A stretch of DNA of 64,000 nucleotides from Saccharina japonica (Eukaryota; Sar; Phaeophyceae; Laminariales; Laminariaceae): assembly GCA_008828725.1 (NCBI GenBank), contig MEHQ01003768.1, positions 1 to 64,000 on the forward strand, given 5' to 3'. Shown here piece after piece: positions 10,129 to 20,965 of the stretch (its first letter is position 1; each line of letters opens with the position of its first letter). The notes below the pieces were generated by a model, which was not told the origin of the DNA, did no database searches, and saw only the letters and a list, made by a program, of their open reading frames with translations. Both the position numbers and the translations under genes were made by a program.

Positions 10129-13100
10129 CACATAGAGCTGTTTTATCGACACGTAATTGTCAAACAATTATTGTGAAATGGGCAAGTGTATGGTAAATCG
10201 GACATGCCGAAACAGCAAGTTTGTTTTGCTCTACTTCAGATTGGATACTTCCGCAGTCTTTAGTTGGCAACTTTATGGAAATTCGTATTTGCCATTACGA
10301 GTTACATGAACTTGCTACTTGGAGATTAAAAAAAAAACACGCTTTTCAAATACTTGACAATTTCATTACCATGTTTTTTTATATCGTTCAAAACGCCCCG
10401 TGCAAGTATAGCAAATGACACAGGTACTCGTCACAGATCCAAGACACACATATTCAACTGAAGAACAGGTGCTGCTGTTGTAGCTGTCCCTTCGCGAATG
10501 TTGCGCTCTGCATATCTGGGCAAATAGGGGGGTCCGAACATGAAATATCTACGAAGAATATGAGGAAATACGGAATATATATCCTAAGAAGCCTACCCAG
10601 GCGTTTTGTTGATACGGGTGGCTGTAGCTTGTACGCCACGACCAGTTCTATAGTCCAACTACAATCTACGCTTTCGAATACACACTTCGGTTCAACTCGT
10701 TAAGAATATGCGAGATGATACGGAAGAAATGCCCCTAGACCAGTTCTCTTCCTTGACCTCTATGTTTCAATAATATAATGTAGACCGTATCCGTCCGGTT
10801 TCACGCTAGCCAGTCGTGCATGTATTTTCGTACTTTCCCTACGTACCTCCTCTCGTTGTTACTGGAAGTCCCTGGGAGCGCGCTCTGGTTACCTAGGCAA
10901 CAGCGACAGTGAACAAGCAGCAGCGAGCAGCAGCTAGAACGCCGCAACCGGTTGGTTGTGGCAATTACTTGTCGGCCTGTGCGAGGCCGCGTTGTATGCG
11001 CTTAATCTATCTGCCTGTTTTGATGATCAAGTGAGCTCATACACTTCATCCACGTATCCTCGTCAGCCTGGGTCTTGTTATGGAGGCTGCCTCTGTCCGA
11101 AATTCCGTACATTTTGTGCGTGCGTCTTTGGTTGGCTGCTGCCCTAAGTAAACGTCGCCGCTGATTATTTTTCACCAGCAGCAGCGCAAGAGCGTGGGTG
11201 TGCAGCGAAACCTGCTGCCTGCGTCAGATTACAACACTATCGCGACATGTTTATCGTTGCTGTTGGTGTAGTGCAACGATATTGGTACGTTTCAAGTGGA
11301 AACTCTCGAAAACCATAAATCCTGGATCGGCCTTCTGGCGCAGCAAAGAGGGGATGTCGTTCTTGCCACGCGCGGGGCACCCGTACAGCGGCAAAAAATG
11401 ATCGTGGGTGCCATATACCCTGCGTCCACATCCCCCGCAGAATAAAATACGGTAGTGATATAAACTCTGACAATTGAGGATCGTACCTGTTCGTTCGAGC
11501 CTCTTGTTGTCAGCCTAACAAAAACAAATGTTTTGCCTGACATCATGGCAACAACATTTTGTGACGTGTTTGGGAAGTGATTATTGTCGTCAAATCGACG
11601 CCCGTACGGACCTTGTTAACTCCGCGCGGGTAGGGCAGCCGATGACTCATGAATATGTGGGGTTAAAGGTCACCTACTAGATAGTAATTCAAAATCGCTA
11701 AGAACGAACAGAAACAATCATTTCAAATCGCTACGGAGGAGTCATAGAAAAATGCAAGATGCTGAGAGGCCAGAAGTTCGACGACATTTCGTCTCGGACG
11801 CCGACCGCGGAACGCCTGCGGGCGGAGCTCGCCGATGCGCGGCATTAACCTGCGTATATGATGCTGATTCTCGGCCCGACTATCAAATCGCACTGAAAGA
11901 CAATCTGCTGCTCGAGAGGTATGAAATGGAGCTATATTAAGGTACTAACATTACGTAGGTATATCTATGTATTGCTGTAGTCTATATTCATATGTTGAAC
12001 AACAACGATTTGTGCTCGAGGCTTTAGAATATCAGAGGAGGCCAGGAAGTATGTATATGTATGTGTTGCGTGTGAGCTTGTTTCGGTTGATAGCGTTGGC
12101 GAGTGCGCACTTATTGCCTACTTATTGGATTGGCTGTTTGGGTCGTTATATTTTGGATAGCTCGTGTTGGCAAACCGGAAATTGTATCAGAATGTTATGT
12201 CGGTGTGTGTGCGGTTTCAGCTCGCTATTTAGTTTACTTCACGAGTACGCACGCTGCGGACACCACACAATCGTCCACCGACCGCTCCACTCGATTATAC
12301 TAGCTTAGTTTTACTAGATCGTCACAAAGTTGTTGCTATAATGCACAACGGCATCGGAAAGGCTTCCCTCCGGGTGGGTGCACGTGGTTCTGAGATGACC
12401 AGCACGCCATCATCAACCGTATGTTGGACGATAACGGCGACATATTGTTTCGTGTAGTCGAAAGCCCGCCTGTGTGTGGCTGAATTTGATCGCTGAGTCC
12501 AGAAATACGACCGTAGGATGGTTCATCGTCGTTCGTAAGCTTCTAGACGAGTTAGTCAAACGATACTTAGAGAATAATATATCAACTATCCACTTTCCTC
12601 AGACAACGTCCACCAGGATCCTTTCGGCATTCACGTGGGGGAGGTGTTGTCATTGTGATGTTCAGAACCTGACGTTCGTGCAGAAAACCATGCTTTGAAC
12701 GCACGAAACGGCATGTACTCGTGTTCACAGGCTATCAAAGGAGTGCATAGAAATATCACGGACCAGTACCCTCGCAAGACCCAAAGTGTGATCATCAACT
12801 TCAGCAAAGTACTAGAATTCAGCTAAATAGCAAGCACGTCCGATTAATTTCCCGACCAAAACGTGACTGGAACCTCACAGATGCCGTACAGGACGGATGT
12901 ATCACGAACGTTCTAGCATCTCAATATATGATGGATTGGCTAATAGATTAGTTCTGCCATCATAACATAGACTCGGTAATACGTTGCCATATACCAGTGT
13001 CTGCAAGGTTTGGAACAGCAAGGTACCGAGAGACAGGTGTGGTTGTAACAGTTCATGAGATACATTGATTAATTTGTGTATTTCCATTCCGTGGCTAGAC

Positions 13101-13310
13101 TTACATATCATGGCTTACTTTAATAATTTCCAATACGTGCCTTGATTTGAGGACTCACGTGATTTGGCATGTTGACATTCGACTGGAATACACAAATTCC
13201 TTGGTGTTGGTGATACACGTTTTACCGGGCTTTAATCTAGAAGAAGTGCGGCTCTCGCCTACAGGTAGTAAGAGTTTGGAGGGAGGTTCCCACATGTATC
13301 CTGTTTCCCG
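10129..13310. other. Decayed left-arm sequence, no gene seen
   Basis: Most of it has a reverse-complement partner at 61,330-55,070. Short frames here contain stops or shifts when the two arms are compared, which argues against protein coding. Confidence 0.5.
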
Positions 13311-13313
13311 TTC

Positions 13314-13589
13314 ATGCCTTTTATCCGTGCCACGATGGCAGCCACGATGGCAGCAAAAGCGCAAGTGGCCAACGCGGCTCATTCTGCAGCGATATCGCGA
13401 GTCCGACAGTTAGTACATGGAGTCAACGGTGCCAATATTTTGCCACGGCTACGATGGCAGTATGGAGGCGGAGAGACAGTAGACCAACAAACAGCAGGGA
13501 AGACAGTACAAGCAGCAACCAAGATAGCTGCGATTGTCGCCACCCTTCCAACAGTACAAACCAAACTGTGGATGGACAAATGGCGTTAG
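13314..13589 (+). CDS. Small hypothetical protein upstream of the left outer EsV-1-7 gene (doubtful)
   Basis: The frame starts with an ATG and encodes 91 residues rich in Ala, Gln and Thr, with a recognisable partner in the right arm on the minus strand (55,065-54,735). Identical pieces include VATL, WQYGGGETVDQQTAG and the AAHS/LVHG motifs. The right copy is shifted by a one-base length difference near 54,945, so at most one copy is intact. It lies about 700 bp upstream of the EsV-1-7 gene on the same strand and could be a leader exon or ordinary conserved non-coding sequence. No domain is recognised. Confidence 0.25.
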   Translation: MPFIRATMAATMAAKAQVANAAHSAAISRVRQLVHGVNGANILPRLRWQYGGGETVDQQTAGKTVQAATKIAAIVATLPTVQTKLWMDKWR

Positions 13590-13990
13590 CACGATACGTG
13601 TATTTAAATCAGAGACGGAAAACGTCAGGAATTTCCAGCTGCACTTCCTTTCGCAAGTATGATGACTCTGCGCAGAAATTGCTTGGTTTTTTGTAATATC
13701 TCTCATTTATTGTGGTGATCTCTACTCGTCTCAAATAAACGGAACTGGAAGGTGCTGAGGTCAAATTGCAAATATTTCTGGTGTATCGTGTCCTAAGGGA
13801 TCATTGCCAGCCTACAGCCAACTATGCGTATCAAATACGCGGTTTTCGTCAACATATTCGCTTGTATGTCATGTCTCACAGGCATAACACTGCTTCGACC
13901 TACAGGGTTGTCGTAGAACCACCGTATAATCCCCTGTGACCTGACAAGCGAATGCATATATTCGTTCATATATGTGCTCTTGGCACGCGA

Positions 13991-14059
13991 AAGGCGTTGC
14001 AGTGTCCCATGATTCAGGCCTGAAAGGTGTTGCCGTGTCCCAGGATTCAGGCCTGTGAA
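13991..14059. repeat. Two 33 bp tandem copies
   Basis: The unit ending in GATTCAGGCCTG is repeated with a few changes. The right arm (around 54,360-54,390) has a related single region. Confidence 0.7.
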
Positions 14060-14109
14060 AATGCCTCTTCCTGCTAAATTGGGTCAACGATATTGCTTGG
14101 CCGTTGTAG

Positions 14110-14278
14110 GTCAGCGTGTTGCAGCGAAAGTACTTCAACCATCGTTTTCCGCCGAGATGTCGACGATCAGTAGGCGTTACAGATCAACAGAAACCTTAAC
14201 ACCCGTTGTTGCTAACCCCCCCCCCCCTGTTTTGCGTCGATGTTTTCACTGCAGTCGCCTTGACCGTGTTTGGAGATA
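14110..14278 (+). promoter_or_regulatory. Conserved upstream region of the left outer EsV-1-7 gene
   Basis: The sequence from GGTCAGCGTGTTGC through the CCGCCGAGATGT block to the ATG is related to the upstream regions of all three other EsV-1-7 genes (20,122-20,300; 41,397-41,456 plus 42,893-43,007; 54,134-54,320). A C-rich run ends in CACTGCAG at about 14,254, which would serve as a splice acceptor before the ATG. Conservation of non-coding sequence in four copies suggests a shared promoter or leader, though shared descent alone could explain it. Confidence 0.4.
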
Positions 14279-14704
14279 ATGAGACAATGCTCACATAACA
14301 CCTGCAAGAAGGAGTCGAGTTTCAATTTCGAGGGCAGTAAGACGCCGGTTTACTGCAAGCAACATGCCGAGGCCGGCATGGTGAATACCAGGAGCAGGCG
14401 TTGCTTACATGGCACCTGTATGAAGCAGCCGAGCTTCAACGTCGAGGGCAGCAAGACGCCGGTTTACTGCAAGCAACATGCTCAAGACGGCATGCTAGGC
14501 GTTTGCTGCAGGCGTTGCTTACATAGTACATGTATGACGCGGCCGAGTTTTAGCGTCAATGGCAGCAAGAGACCGGTTTACTGCAAGCAACATGCGAAGG
14601 ACGGCATGGTCGATGTGTGCAGCAGGCGTTGCTTACGTGGCACATGCGTGAACTGGCCGAGTTTCAATATCAAGGACATCAAGGTGGCGGCGTACTGTAA
14701 GTAA
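14279..14704 (+). pseudogene. EsV-1-7 repeat protein, 5' part up to a premature stop (left outer gene)
   Basis: Starts at the ATG at 14,279 (the same ATGAGAC context is used by the right outer gene). It encodes three complete EsV-1-7 repeats and most of a fourth, each C-x4-C-x16-C-x2-H-x12. At 14,702-14,704 a TAA replaces the CAA that encodes Gln in nearly every other repeat (CKQH), so translation would end at residue 142, between the third Cys and the His of repeat 4. The frame then continues unbroken to 15,982. The change also creates a GTAAGT donor-like hexamer (14,697-14,702), but the nearest acceptors (14,736-14,739) are too close and out of phase. Either a recent pseudogene, a sequencing error, or a gene starting at the internal ATG downstream. 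Confidence 0.75.
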
Positions 14705-14719
14705 CATGCGGAGGACGGC

Positions 14720-15982
14720 ATGGTGGACGTTTGCAGCAGGCGTTGCTTACATGGCACCTGTATGAAGCGGCCGAGTTTCAACGTCGATGGCAGCAAGACC
14801 CCGGTTTACTGCAAGCAACATGCGGAGGGCGACATGGTTGATGTGTGCAGCAGGCGTTGCTCGCACAAAACCTGCACGACGAAGCCCAGTTTTAATGTTA
14901 AGGGAAGCAAGACGGCGGTTTACTGTATGCAACATGCGGAGGATGGCATGATCAATATTCGTACTCGACGTTGCTCACAACGGAGTTGCATGACACAACC
15001 GAGTTTCAATGTGGAGGGTAGCAAGACGGGTATGTACTGCAAGCAACATGCTAAGGGCGGAATGGTGGATGTTTGCAGAAAGCGTTGCTCACATGGCACC
15101 TGCGTGAGGTTGCCGAGTTTCAAGGTCGAGGGAAGCAAGACGCCGGTGTACTGCAAGCAACACGCTGAGGGTGGCATGGTGGACGTTTATAGCAAGCGTT
15201 GCTCACAACCAACCTGCATGACGGTCGCGAGTTTCAATTTCAAGGGCAGTAAGCGGGCGGTGTACTGTAAGCAACATGCGGAGGACGGCATGGTGTATGT
15301 TCGCAGCAGGCGTTGCTCACGACCAAGTTGCATGATGGTTCCGACCTTTAATGTGGAGGGCAGTAAGGTGGCCGTGTACTGTAAGAAACATGCGGAGGAC
15401 GGCATGGTGCTCGTTGTTAGTACCCGATATTGCTTACAGACTACCTGCGTGAGGTGGCCGAGCTTCAACGTCGAGGGCAAAAATACGGGGATGTACTGCA
15501 AGCAACATGCTCAGGGCGGAATGGTGGATGTTCGTAGCAAGCGTTGCTCGCACAATACCTGCATGAAGTGGCCGTGTTACAATGTTGAGGGAAACAAGAC
15601 GGCGGTTTACTGTAAGCAACATGCGGAGGACGGCATGGTGAACGTTCATACTCGACATTGCTCAAATGACTTCTGCAGCAAGGCACCTAGTTGGGGCGCA
15701 CTGTCTCACGGTACCCCCACAGTGTGTTCCCGCCATAAAAGCGACATATCGACCGGTCAATTGATCAGTTTCGCGGCAAGATGCCAAATGGCAAGTTGTC
15801 GGCGAAAGTCTCGGTGGGGACTCAATGGGAAGCAACCTACACACTGCCCACAGCACGGCCCCTCTCAGGACGGCCTCGTTTGCACTGTACAGACACCTAC
15901 CAGCAAGAGAGCTCGTCGTAGCCTGTCGGACTGTGCCGTAAGCCCCCCTGATTTACCTGTGAAAGCAGAGTGTATGTTTTGA
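14720..15982 (+). CDS. EsV-1-7 multi-repeat protein (left outer gene, open 3' part)
   Basis: A 420-residue frame with ten further EsV-1-7 repeats in phase with the upstream part, giving 14 repeats for the whole ancestral gene. Eight are canonical (core PSFNVEGSKT, then YCKQHAEDGMV); the last two are the family's divergent terminal modules with Trp-Gly (PSWG, SRWG). The final 40 residues carry GPSQDG, a basic cluster SKRARRS and the end VKAECMF, shared with the other three genes. EsV-1-7 repeats are predicted to bind metal through three Cys and one His; the family has a developmental role in brown algae (IMMEDIATE UPRIGHT), but the molecular activity is not established. The 14,720 ATG is internal to repeat 4 and would be a forced start. 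Convergent with the gene at 18,763-20,121. Right-arm partner: 52,889-54,133. Confidence 0.85.
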   Translation: MVDVCSRRCLHGTCMKRPSFNVDGSKTPVYCKQHAEGDMVDVCSRRCSHKTCTTKPSFNVKGSKTAVYCMQHAEDGMINIRTRRCSQRSCMTQPSFNVEGSKTGMYCKQHAKGGMVDVCRKRCSHGTCVRLPSFKVEGSKTPVYCKQHAEGGMVDVYSKRCSQPTCMTVASFNFKGSKRAVYCKQHAEDGMVYVRSRRCSRPSCMMVPTFNVEGSKVAVYCKKHAEDGMVLVVSTRYCLQTTCVRWPSFNVEGKNTGMYCKQHAQGGMVDVRSKRCSHNTCMKWPCYNVEGNKTAVYCKQHAEDGMVNVHTRHCSNDFCSKAPSWGALSHGTPTVCSRHKSDISTGQLISFAARCQMASCRRKSRWGLNGKQPTHCPQHGPSQDGLVCTVQTPTSKRARRSLSDCAVSPPDLPVKAECMF

Positions 15983-18762
15983 AAGGTGTATGAATGATCC
16001 GGAACATGAGTGTAGTTATAGTTCTTTAATTTATGGTTGGTGTTGAGCGAGTATATCAAACGTGCATGTTGTACCTGTAAAATAGTCGTCCCAGGTATAT
16101 ATGGCATTATTTTTAATGTTTTCACAAAACGCACCTGTCTCTGTATTGGGGCTGGCTGTATTGCTGTGGAGATCCCGACGACGTTTTTCAGGGGTGAGGC
16201 GGTACTGTTCACACTGCTATGAGGGTAGCGAAGTCAGAATCGACGCTCTTCCGGGCGGCTCTGCTTCAGGTCAGTATGAGTGTGGCAGTATTGTCATCAG
16301 CTCGAAAGGGGCATGAGCTAGCCATACGCGGTTCTGCATGTTTCGACACCAATTGCTTTTCACAATGGCCCCAGCATGTAGCTAAACCACACGCGAGTGT
16401 GTTCATATGGCTATTTCGGTCGTCTGGCGTCACAAATATGAAATAGAGCAGGGCATTGGCTATTGCACACGACGATAACGATGATGGCCCAACGTCTATC
16501 GAGCAGGTCAAAAACCGTAACAGGCGGCAACTACTTTGTGGTCCAGTTCTAGTAAAGTATTCCGATCCAGTAGCTTCACTGCGTTGTCAATGGTAACAGC
16601 ATTAAGGTGTATTGTATGATATTCATCGTGTAACATTATTGATATGGCAAGACATGTTCTATTCCGTGTTTATAGTTTATCGTACTTTAGCTGCATCCAC
16701 GCCACGCCACGCGCAATTGTATCATGCTGTTTTGCGGGAGATACATGTCATTGAAATTTATTCATACCGGACAAACAGACTCAGGTGCCATTTTACGTCC
16801 GGTTTTAACCGGACGCGACATTACCATATCGTTAACCTGCTACTGCATTTCGACAGATTCATACGCACATGGTTGGCCATGTCCGAGGAATGGTCCGCCG
16901 CTGACATCTTGGGTTTGGCATGCACGCTCAGCTCGATCTCGGCATCCTTGAATACACCTGGGCAGCGTCTGTTAGGAGAGGCCTCCCACTGCCTCCCGCA
17001 ATCGTCCAGCGTTCTACCGGGCGCACGTAAATGTACATGAGCGCTGGGTTTCGTTGAGATTCCGGTTATGGGGGAGGTCAAGCTGTATACTACATATTGG
17101 GTGTGCGGGCAAGGCACCTCGTCCTTCGACGGCCGCTTTCCCAAACAGAAATGCGTCGCTGTCAGACAACACCGTGGCCGACGCCGGCGGTGGTTGTACA
17201 CGTCAATTGACAAACCTGGATGCATAATGCTGTAGACAGACATTCATGTTTCTAAACGCTGCTGTCGAACGTGCTCTGTGTAGCCACGTGCCTATACCGT
17301 GGGTCGTCAAGGAGAGAGTGGTGTATATAATGCACGCGTACCACCACGTTACCAAATACACACACACAAGAAGAGCCAGTACCTGTCGTCAAAGGCCCAT
17401 CATGAACACCACACAGGAGTGAGCCGTACCTTTCTGTCACGCTCCACCCTCACATGTATACGGGCAGTATCTTATCATCAAAGCCCGGGTCGCATCATAG
17501 TTATCGCAGACTGCTCCCAGGAGGGAGACAGCAACCCACGCGAGGCATCATCTCAGATCATAATGCCTCGCCATACCATATAAACCCCAATCTCCGTAGA
17601 CCAGTATGAAACCGCCACATATCGGGAAACCAGTATCGAGCAACCGCATACCACAAACAATTCATTTAAGGGTAAGATCGCTCGTGAGAAAGTTCCGCGT
17701 GCAATAACAGTACACTTGTACATACATTGCCCTTGCAATAAAGGCGCATTGGTTACGTGCATTTTGACGAAATCGAGTCTCGGCCCAGGCCAAGAATACT
17801 CGAACGCATAGTTTTCGGGTTATGTCCCCGAGGTATACTTTGGGGTACGGGTGCGTCATTTGTATTGTGTACCGAATGTTATGCCCGTGCACGAAAAACA
17901 CACGACAACAAGTATTGGTGTTGTAGGCTGACGACGCCGGACACTACAGTAGTTCCTCAGTGAAGCGGCCGAGTCAGTCACAAACGGTTTTGCGAAAACA
18001 AAAAGTTATCTTTATCGTATCACGGGAAACGAGGACATGTTGTCAACAAGCTAATCGACTTGTTAAACGTTTTTGCTGCAGTGGGTGCTAAACGGCCATG
18101 CGAACTACGTCCGATAGAGGTGTAAACATGGACCGCATTTTTAAGTCAATGCCCTTGTATATCCGACGCCGAAGTGAATATACCGGATCGGTTTATTCAA
18201 TTAACGCAGGACCAAAACGTAGTCCCGGCCTAACCCGGTTCTGATCTACAACACAGGATTGGAACTATGAACTTGAGTTTCATGTTTAGTACCTACTACG
18301 CCGTCCGAACGAATACTTTAGACGCACGACAACATAAAGAGAAATAATACCCCTCAGACTGTTCTTGGCACCATATGCAGCGCACCCTTTGCGGCCGGCC
18401 AGTTATTCGATGCATTCGCATCGCCTGCAATTTATCCAATAGAATCAGCTGTCGAAACATGCGGAACAGCTTACAGCTAGCTCGTGTCCTTTTAAAGCAT
18501 GCATGAGGACAGGTCGCCATACCGATCCATGGTCTGGCCTGACGGGCTTTCCTCCTTGAGTTGTAAACGACATTGCTTCACCCTACCAAATGTCCTCTCT
18601 ATATAAAGACTGAGGCAGCCGGAGCCGACACGACGATGAGCATATTTGGCGCGAACGTCATCAACTTCTAATATATACCTGGTATGACTAAGGCACATAT
18701 GTACTACGGATCTAGTGTATGCAAACAGCTCACACGAACTTTCCGGATAGCTTGGAATCATT
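15983..18762. other. Space between the convergent left EsV-1-7 genes, no gene seen
   Basis: The 3' flanks of the two genes resemble each other in inverted orientation (for example the GAGCTAGC and GCATGTTTCGACA words at 16,314-16,355 and 18,435-18,485). Frames such as 16,724-16,951 and 17,901-17,662 have right-arm partners, but reading frames are not conserved between the copies. No terminator or RNA gene was recognised. Confidence 0.5.
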
Positions 18763-20121
18763 TCAAAACGTCAACTCAGTTTTAACGTGAACTCGGGGGA
18801 GGGCCACGAAACGGTCCGAGAGGCTACGACGAGGTCTCTTGGGGGCAGAGGCCTGTCCAAGGCAGACGAAGCCGTCCTGAGAGGGGCCGTGCTGGTTGCA
18901 GAAGGTAGGCTGCTTCCCACTTAGTCCCCACCGTGACATTCGGGTACAATTAACCACTTGGCACTTGACAAGAAAACTAATCAACTCGCCTTCCAACATT
19001 TCGCCCTTATGTTCGGAACATACTGTCGCCATACTGGCAGTTAGTACACCCCAGATCGGCTTCTTCATGCAGGCGTCATGTGAGCAACGCCGGGTTACGA
19101 CGTCAACCATGTCCTCCGCCGCATGCTGCTTACAGTACACCGCCGTCTTGCTGCCCTCGGCATTGAAACTCGGCTTCTTCATGCAGGCGTCATATGAGCA
19201 ACGCCGAGTTACGACGTCCACCATGCCGTCTTCAGCATGTAGCTTGCAATACACCGGCGTCTTGGTGTCTATATATTTAAAGCTTGGCTGCTTCATGCAG
19301 GTGTCATATGAGCAACGGCGAGTTACGACGTCCACCATGTCACCCGCCGCATGCTGCTTACAGTTCACCGCCGTCTTGCTGCCCTCAGTATTGAATGTCG
19401 GTCTCTTCATGCAGTTGTCATATGAGCAACGGCGAGTTACGACGTCCACCATGTCACCCGCCGCATGCTGCTTGCAGTACACCGCCGTCTTGCTGCCCTT
19501 AGCATTAAAGCTCGGCTTCTTCGTGCAGGTGTCATATAAGCAACGTTTGTCGTGAACGTTTACCATGCCGTCCTCAGCATGTAACCTGCAGTACACCGCC
19601 GTCTTGCTGCCCTCGACATTGAAACACGACCTTCTTATGCAGGTTTCATGTGAGCAACGTTTGTCGTGAACGTTCACCATGCCGTTCTCAGCATGTATCT
19701 TGCAGTATAATGCCGCCTTGCTGCCCTCAACATTAAAAGACGGCCTTTTTATGCAGGTTTCATGTGAGCAACGCGGTCGGGATAAGACGTTCACCATGCC
19801 GTCCTCAGCATGCTGCTTGCAGTACACTGCCGTCTTGCTACCCTCCGCATTGAAATTCGGCCTCTTCATGCAGGTTTCATGTGAGCAACGCCTGCTGTTG
19901 ACGTTCACCATGCCGTCCTCAGCATGCTGCTTGCAGTACACTGCCTTCTTGCTACCCTCCGCGTTGAAATTCGGTTGCTTCTGGCAGGAGTCATATAAGC
20001 ACAGCCCGCCTTCGATGCTTACCATGCCGTGCTCCGCATGTTGCTTGCAGTACGCCGCCATTTGACCTTTGACAGCGAAGCCCGCCCGCTTCATGCAGCC
20101 ATCGCGTGAGCATCGCCCCAT
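18763..20121 (-). CDS. EsV-1-7 multi-repeat protein (left inner gene)
   Basis: An uninterrupted 452-residue frame starting at the ATG at 20,121 and ending in TGA. It has eleven EsV-1-7 repeats: nine regular ones with the C-x4-C-x16-C-x2-H spacing and two Trp-Gly terminal modules. The first repeat (CMKRAGFAVKG, HAEHGMVSI) is distinctive and shared only with the gene at 43,008. Repeats 6 to 9 use a nearly identical linker (MVDVVTRRCSYD), a sign of recent internal expansion. Every Cys and His of the repeat signature is present. The tail has GPSQDG, the basic cluster PKRPRRS and VKTELTF. No signal peptide or membrane segment. Likely an intracellular, possibly nuclear, metal-binding protein of the brown-algal EsV-1-7 family; the precise role is unknown. 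Confidence 0.92.
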   Translation of the reverse strand: MGRCSRDGCMKRAGFAVKGQMAAYCKQHAEHGMVSIEGGLCLYDSCQKQPNFNAEGSKKAVYCKQHAEDGMVNVNSRRCSHETCMKRPNFNAEGSKTAVYCKQHAEDGMVNVLSRPRCSHETCIKRPSFNVEGSKAALYCKIHAENGMVNVHDKRCSHETCIRRSCFNVEGSKTAVYCRLHAEDGMVNVHDKRCLYDTCTKKPSFNAKGSKTAVYCKQHAAGDMVDVVTRRCSYDNCMKRPTFNTEGSKTAVNCKQHAAGDMVDVVTRRCSYDTCMKQPSFKYIDTKTPVYCKLHAEDGMVDVVTRRCSYDACMKKPSFNAEGSKTAVYCKQHAAEDMVDVVTRRCSHDACMKKPIWGVLTASMATVCSEHKGEMLEGELISFLVKCQVVNCTRMSRWGLSGKQPTFCNQHGPSQDGFVCLGQASAPKRPRRSLSDRFVALPRVHVKTELTF

Positions 20122-20300
20122 TATGACCGGACACGGGATGGTGGCGACGCCGGTGGGGATACCTGACGAACATCAGGTGGCGAGTGCGGCACAGAAAGGA
20201 TGTGTAAGTTTCAGGTTGAGCTGTCACGTCTCGAGCTTGCAGACATGTCGGCGGTAAAAGATGATACAACGGCTTTCGCCGCCACGCGCTGCATTACAAT
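20122..20300 (-). promoter_or_regulatory. Conserved upstream region of the left inner EsV-1-7 gene
   Basis: Reading on the minus strand, the TGTAATGCAGCGCGTGGCGG block, the CCGCCGACATGT block and the CTCGCCACCTGATGTTC block match the leader of the right inner gene and, more loosely, of the outer genes. Here the blocks are contiguous, unlike in the right arm. Confidence 0.4.
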
Positions 20301-20650
20301 AGTTCCACCCATTTACTGATCGATCGGCGGGGGGCGAGACTGTTTGTCACACCTTGCAACTGTAGCGATTTCACTTTGCTCAAGGCACTTCAACAGACTT
20401 TATGTTCGGAGGGGAACACATGAAAGGTCTTCGAAAACCATCTGGTTCACCGGATAATGATGTTGTGGTACTCACATAGTGCAGTATTCAGGTCTATGTA
20501 TAGGTATGTTTCTAAACGGTACGTCTTGTTTCGAACATATTTGCACTTTTCGGCGAAACGATAAGTACGTTGAAACGGCAAGCTGGTCCGAACACGTTGG
20601 TCGAGGTTTGGGCTCGATTCGAGCACTGTGGCTCGCATACCAAGCGCCGA

Positions 20651-20965
20651 AAGGTGTTCAGTCATGAGGAGTGGCTACAACGATTTCCCGGGTGCTCTTT
20701 ATGAGGCCTTAGTTTGTACTTATTGATGAACATTTGCCCACTTTGAGCCCCCTTAAAGGTGTTCAGTCATGAGGAGTGGCTACAACGATTTCCCGGGTGC
20801 TCTTTATGAGGCCTTAGTTTGTACTTATTGATGAACATTTGCCCACTTTGAGCCCCCTTAAAGGTGTTCAGTCATGAGGAGTGGCTACAACGATTTCCCG
20901 GGTGCTCTTTATGAGGCCTTAGTTTGTACTTATTGATGAACATTTGCCCACTTTGAGCCCCCTTA
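20651..20965. repeat. Three apparently identical 105 bp tandem copies
   Basis: Copies begin at 20,651, 20,756 and 20,861 (AAGGTGTTCAGTCATGAGG) and show no differences by eye. The right arm has a single diverged copy around 40,920-41,015, so the triplication is specific to the left arm and recent, or a local assembly error. Confidence 0.9.

Noticed and set aside
14578..15686. Long antisense frames (CCLQYT...LLPSTLKLG type) opposite the EsV-1-7 genes, also at 18,896-20,065, 43,232-43,996 and 53,274-53,948
   Set aside because: They arise because the 114 bp repeat lacks stops in the antisense phase; the Cys/His signature is in the sense frame.
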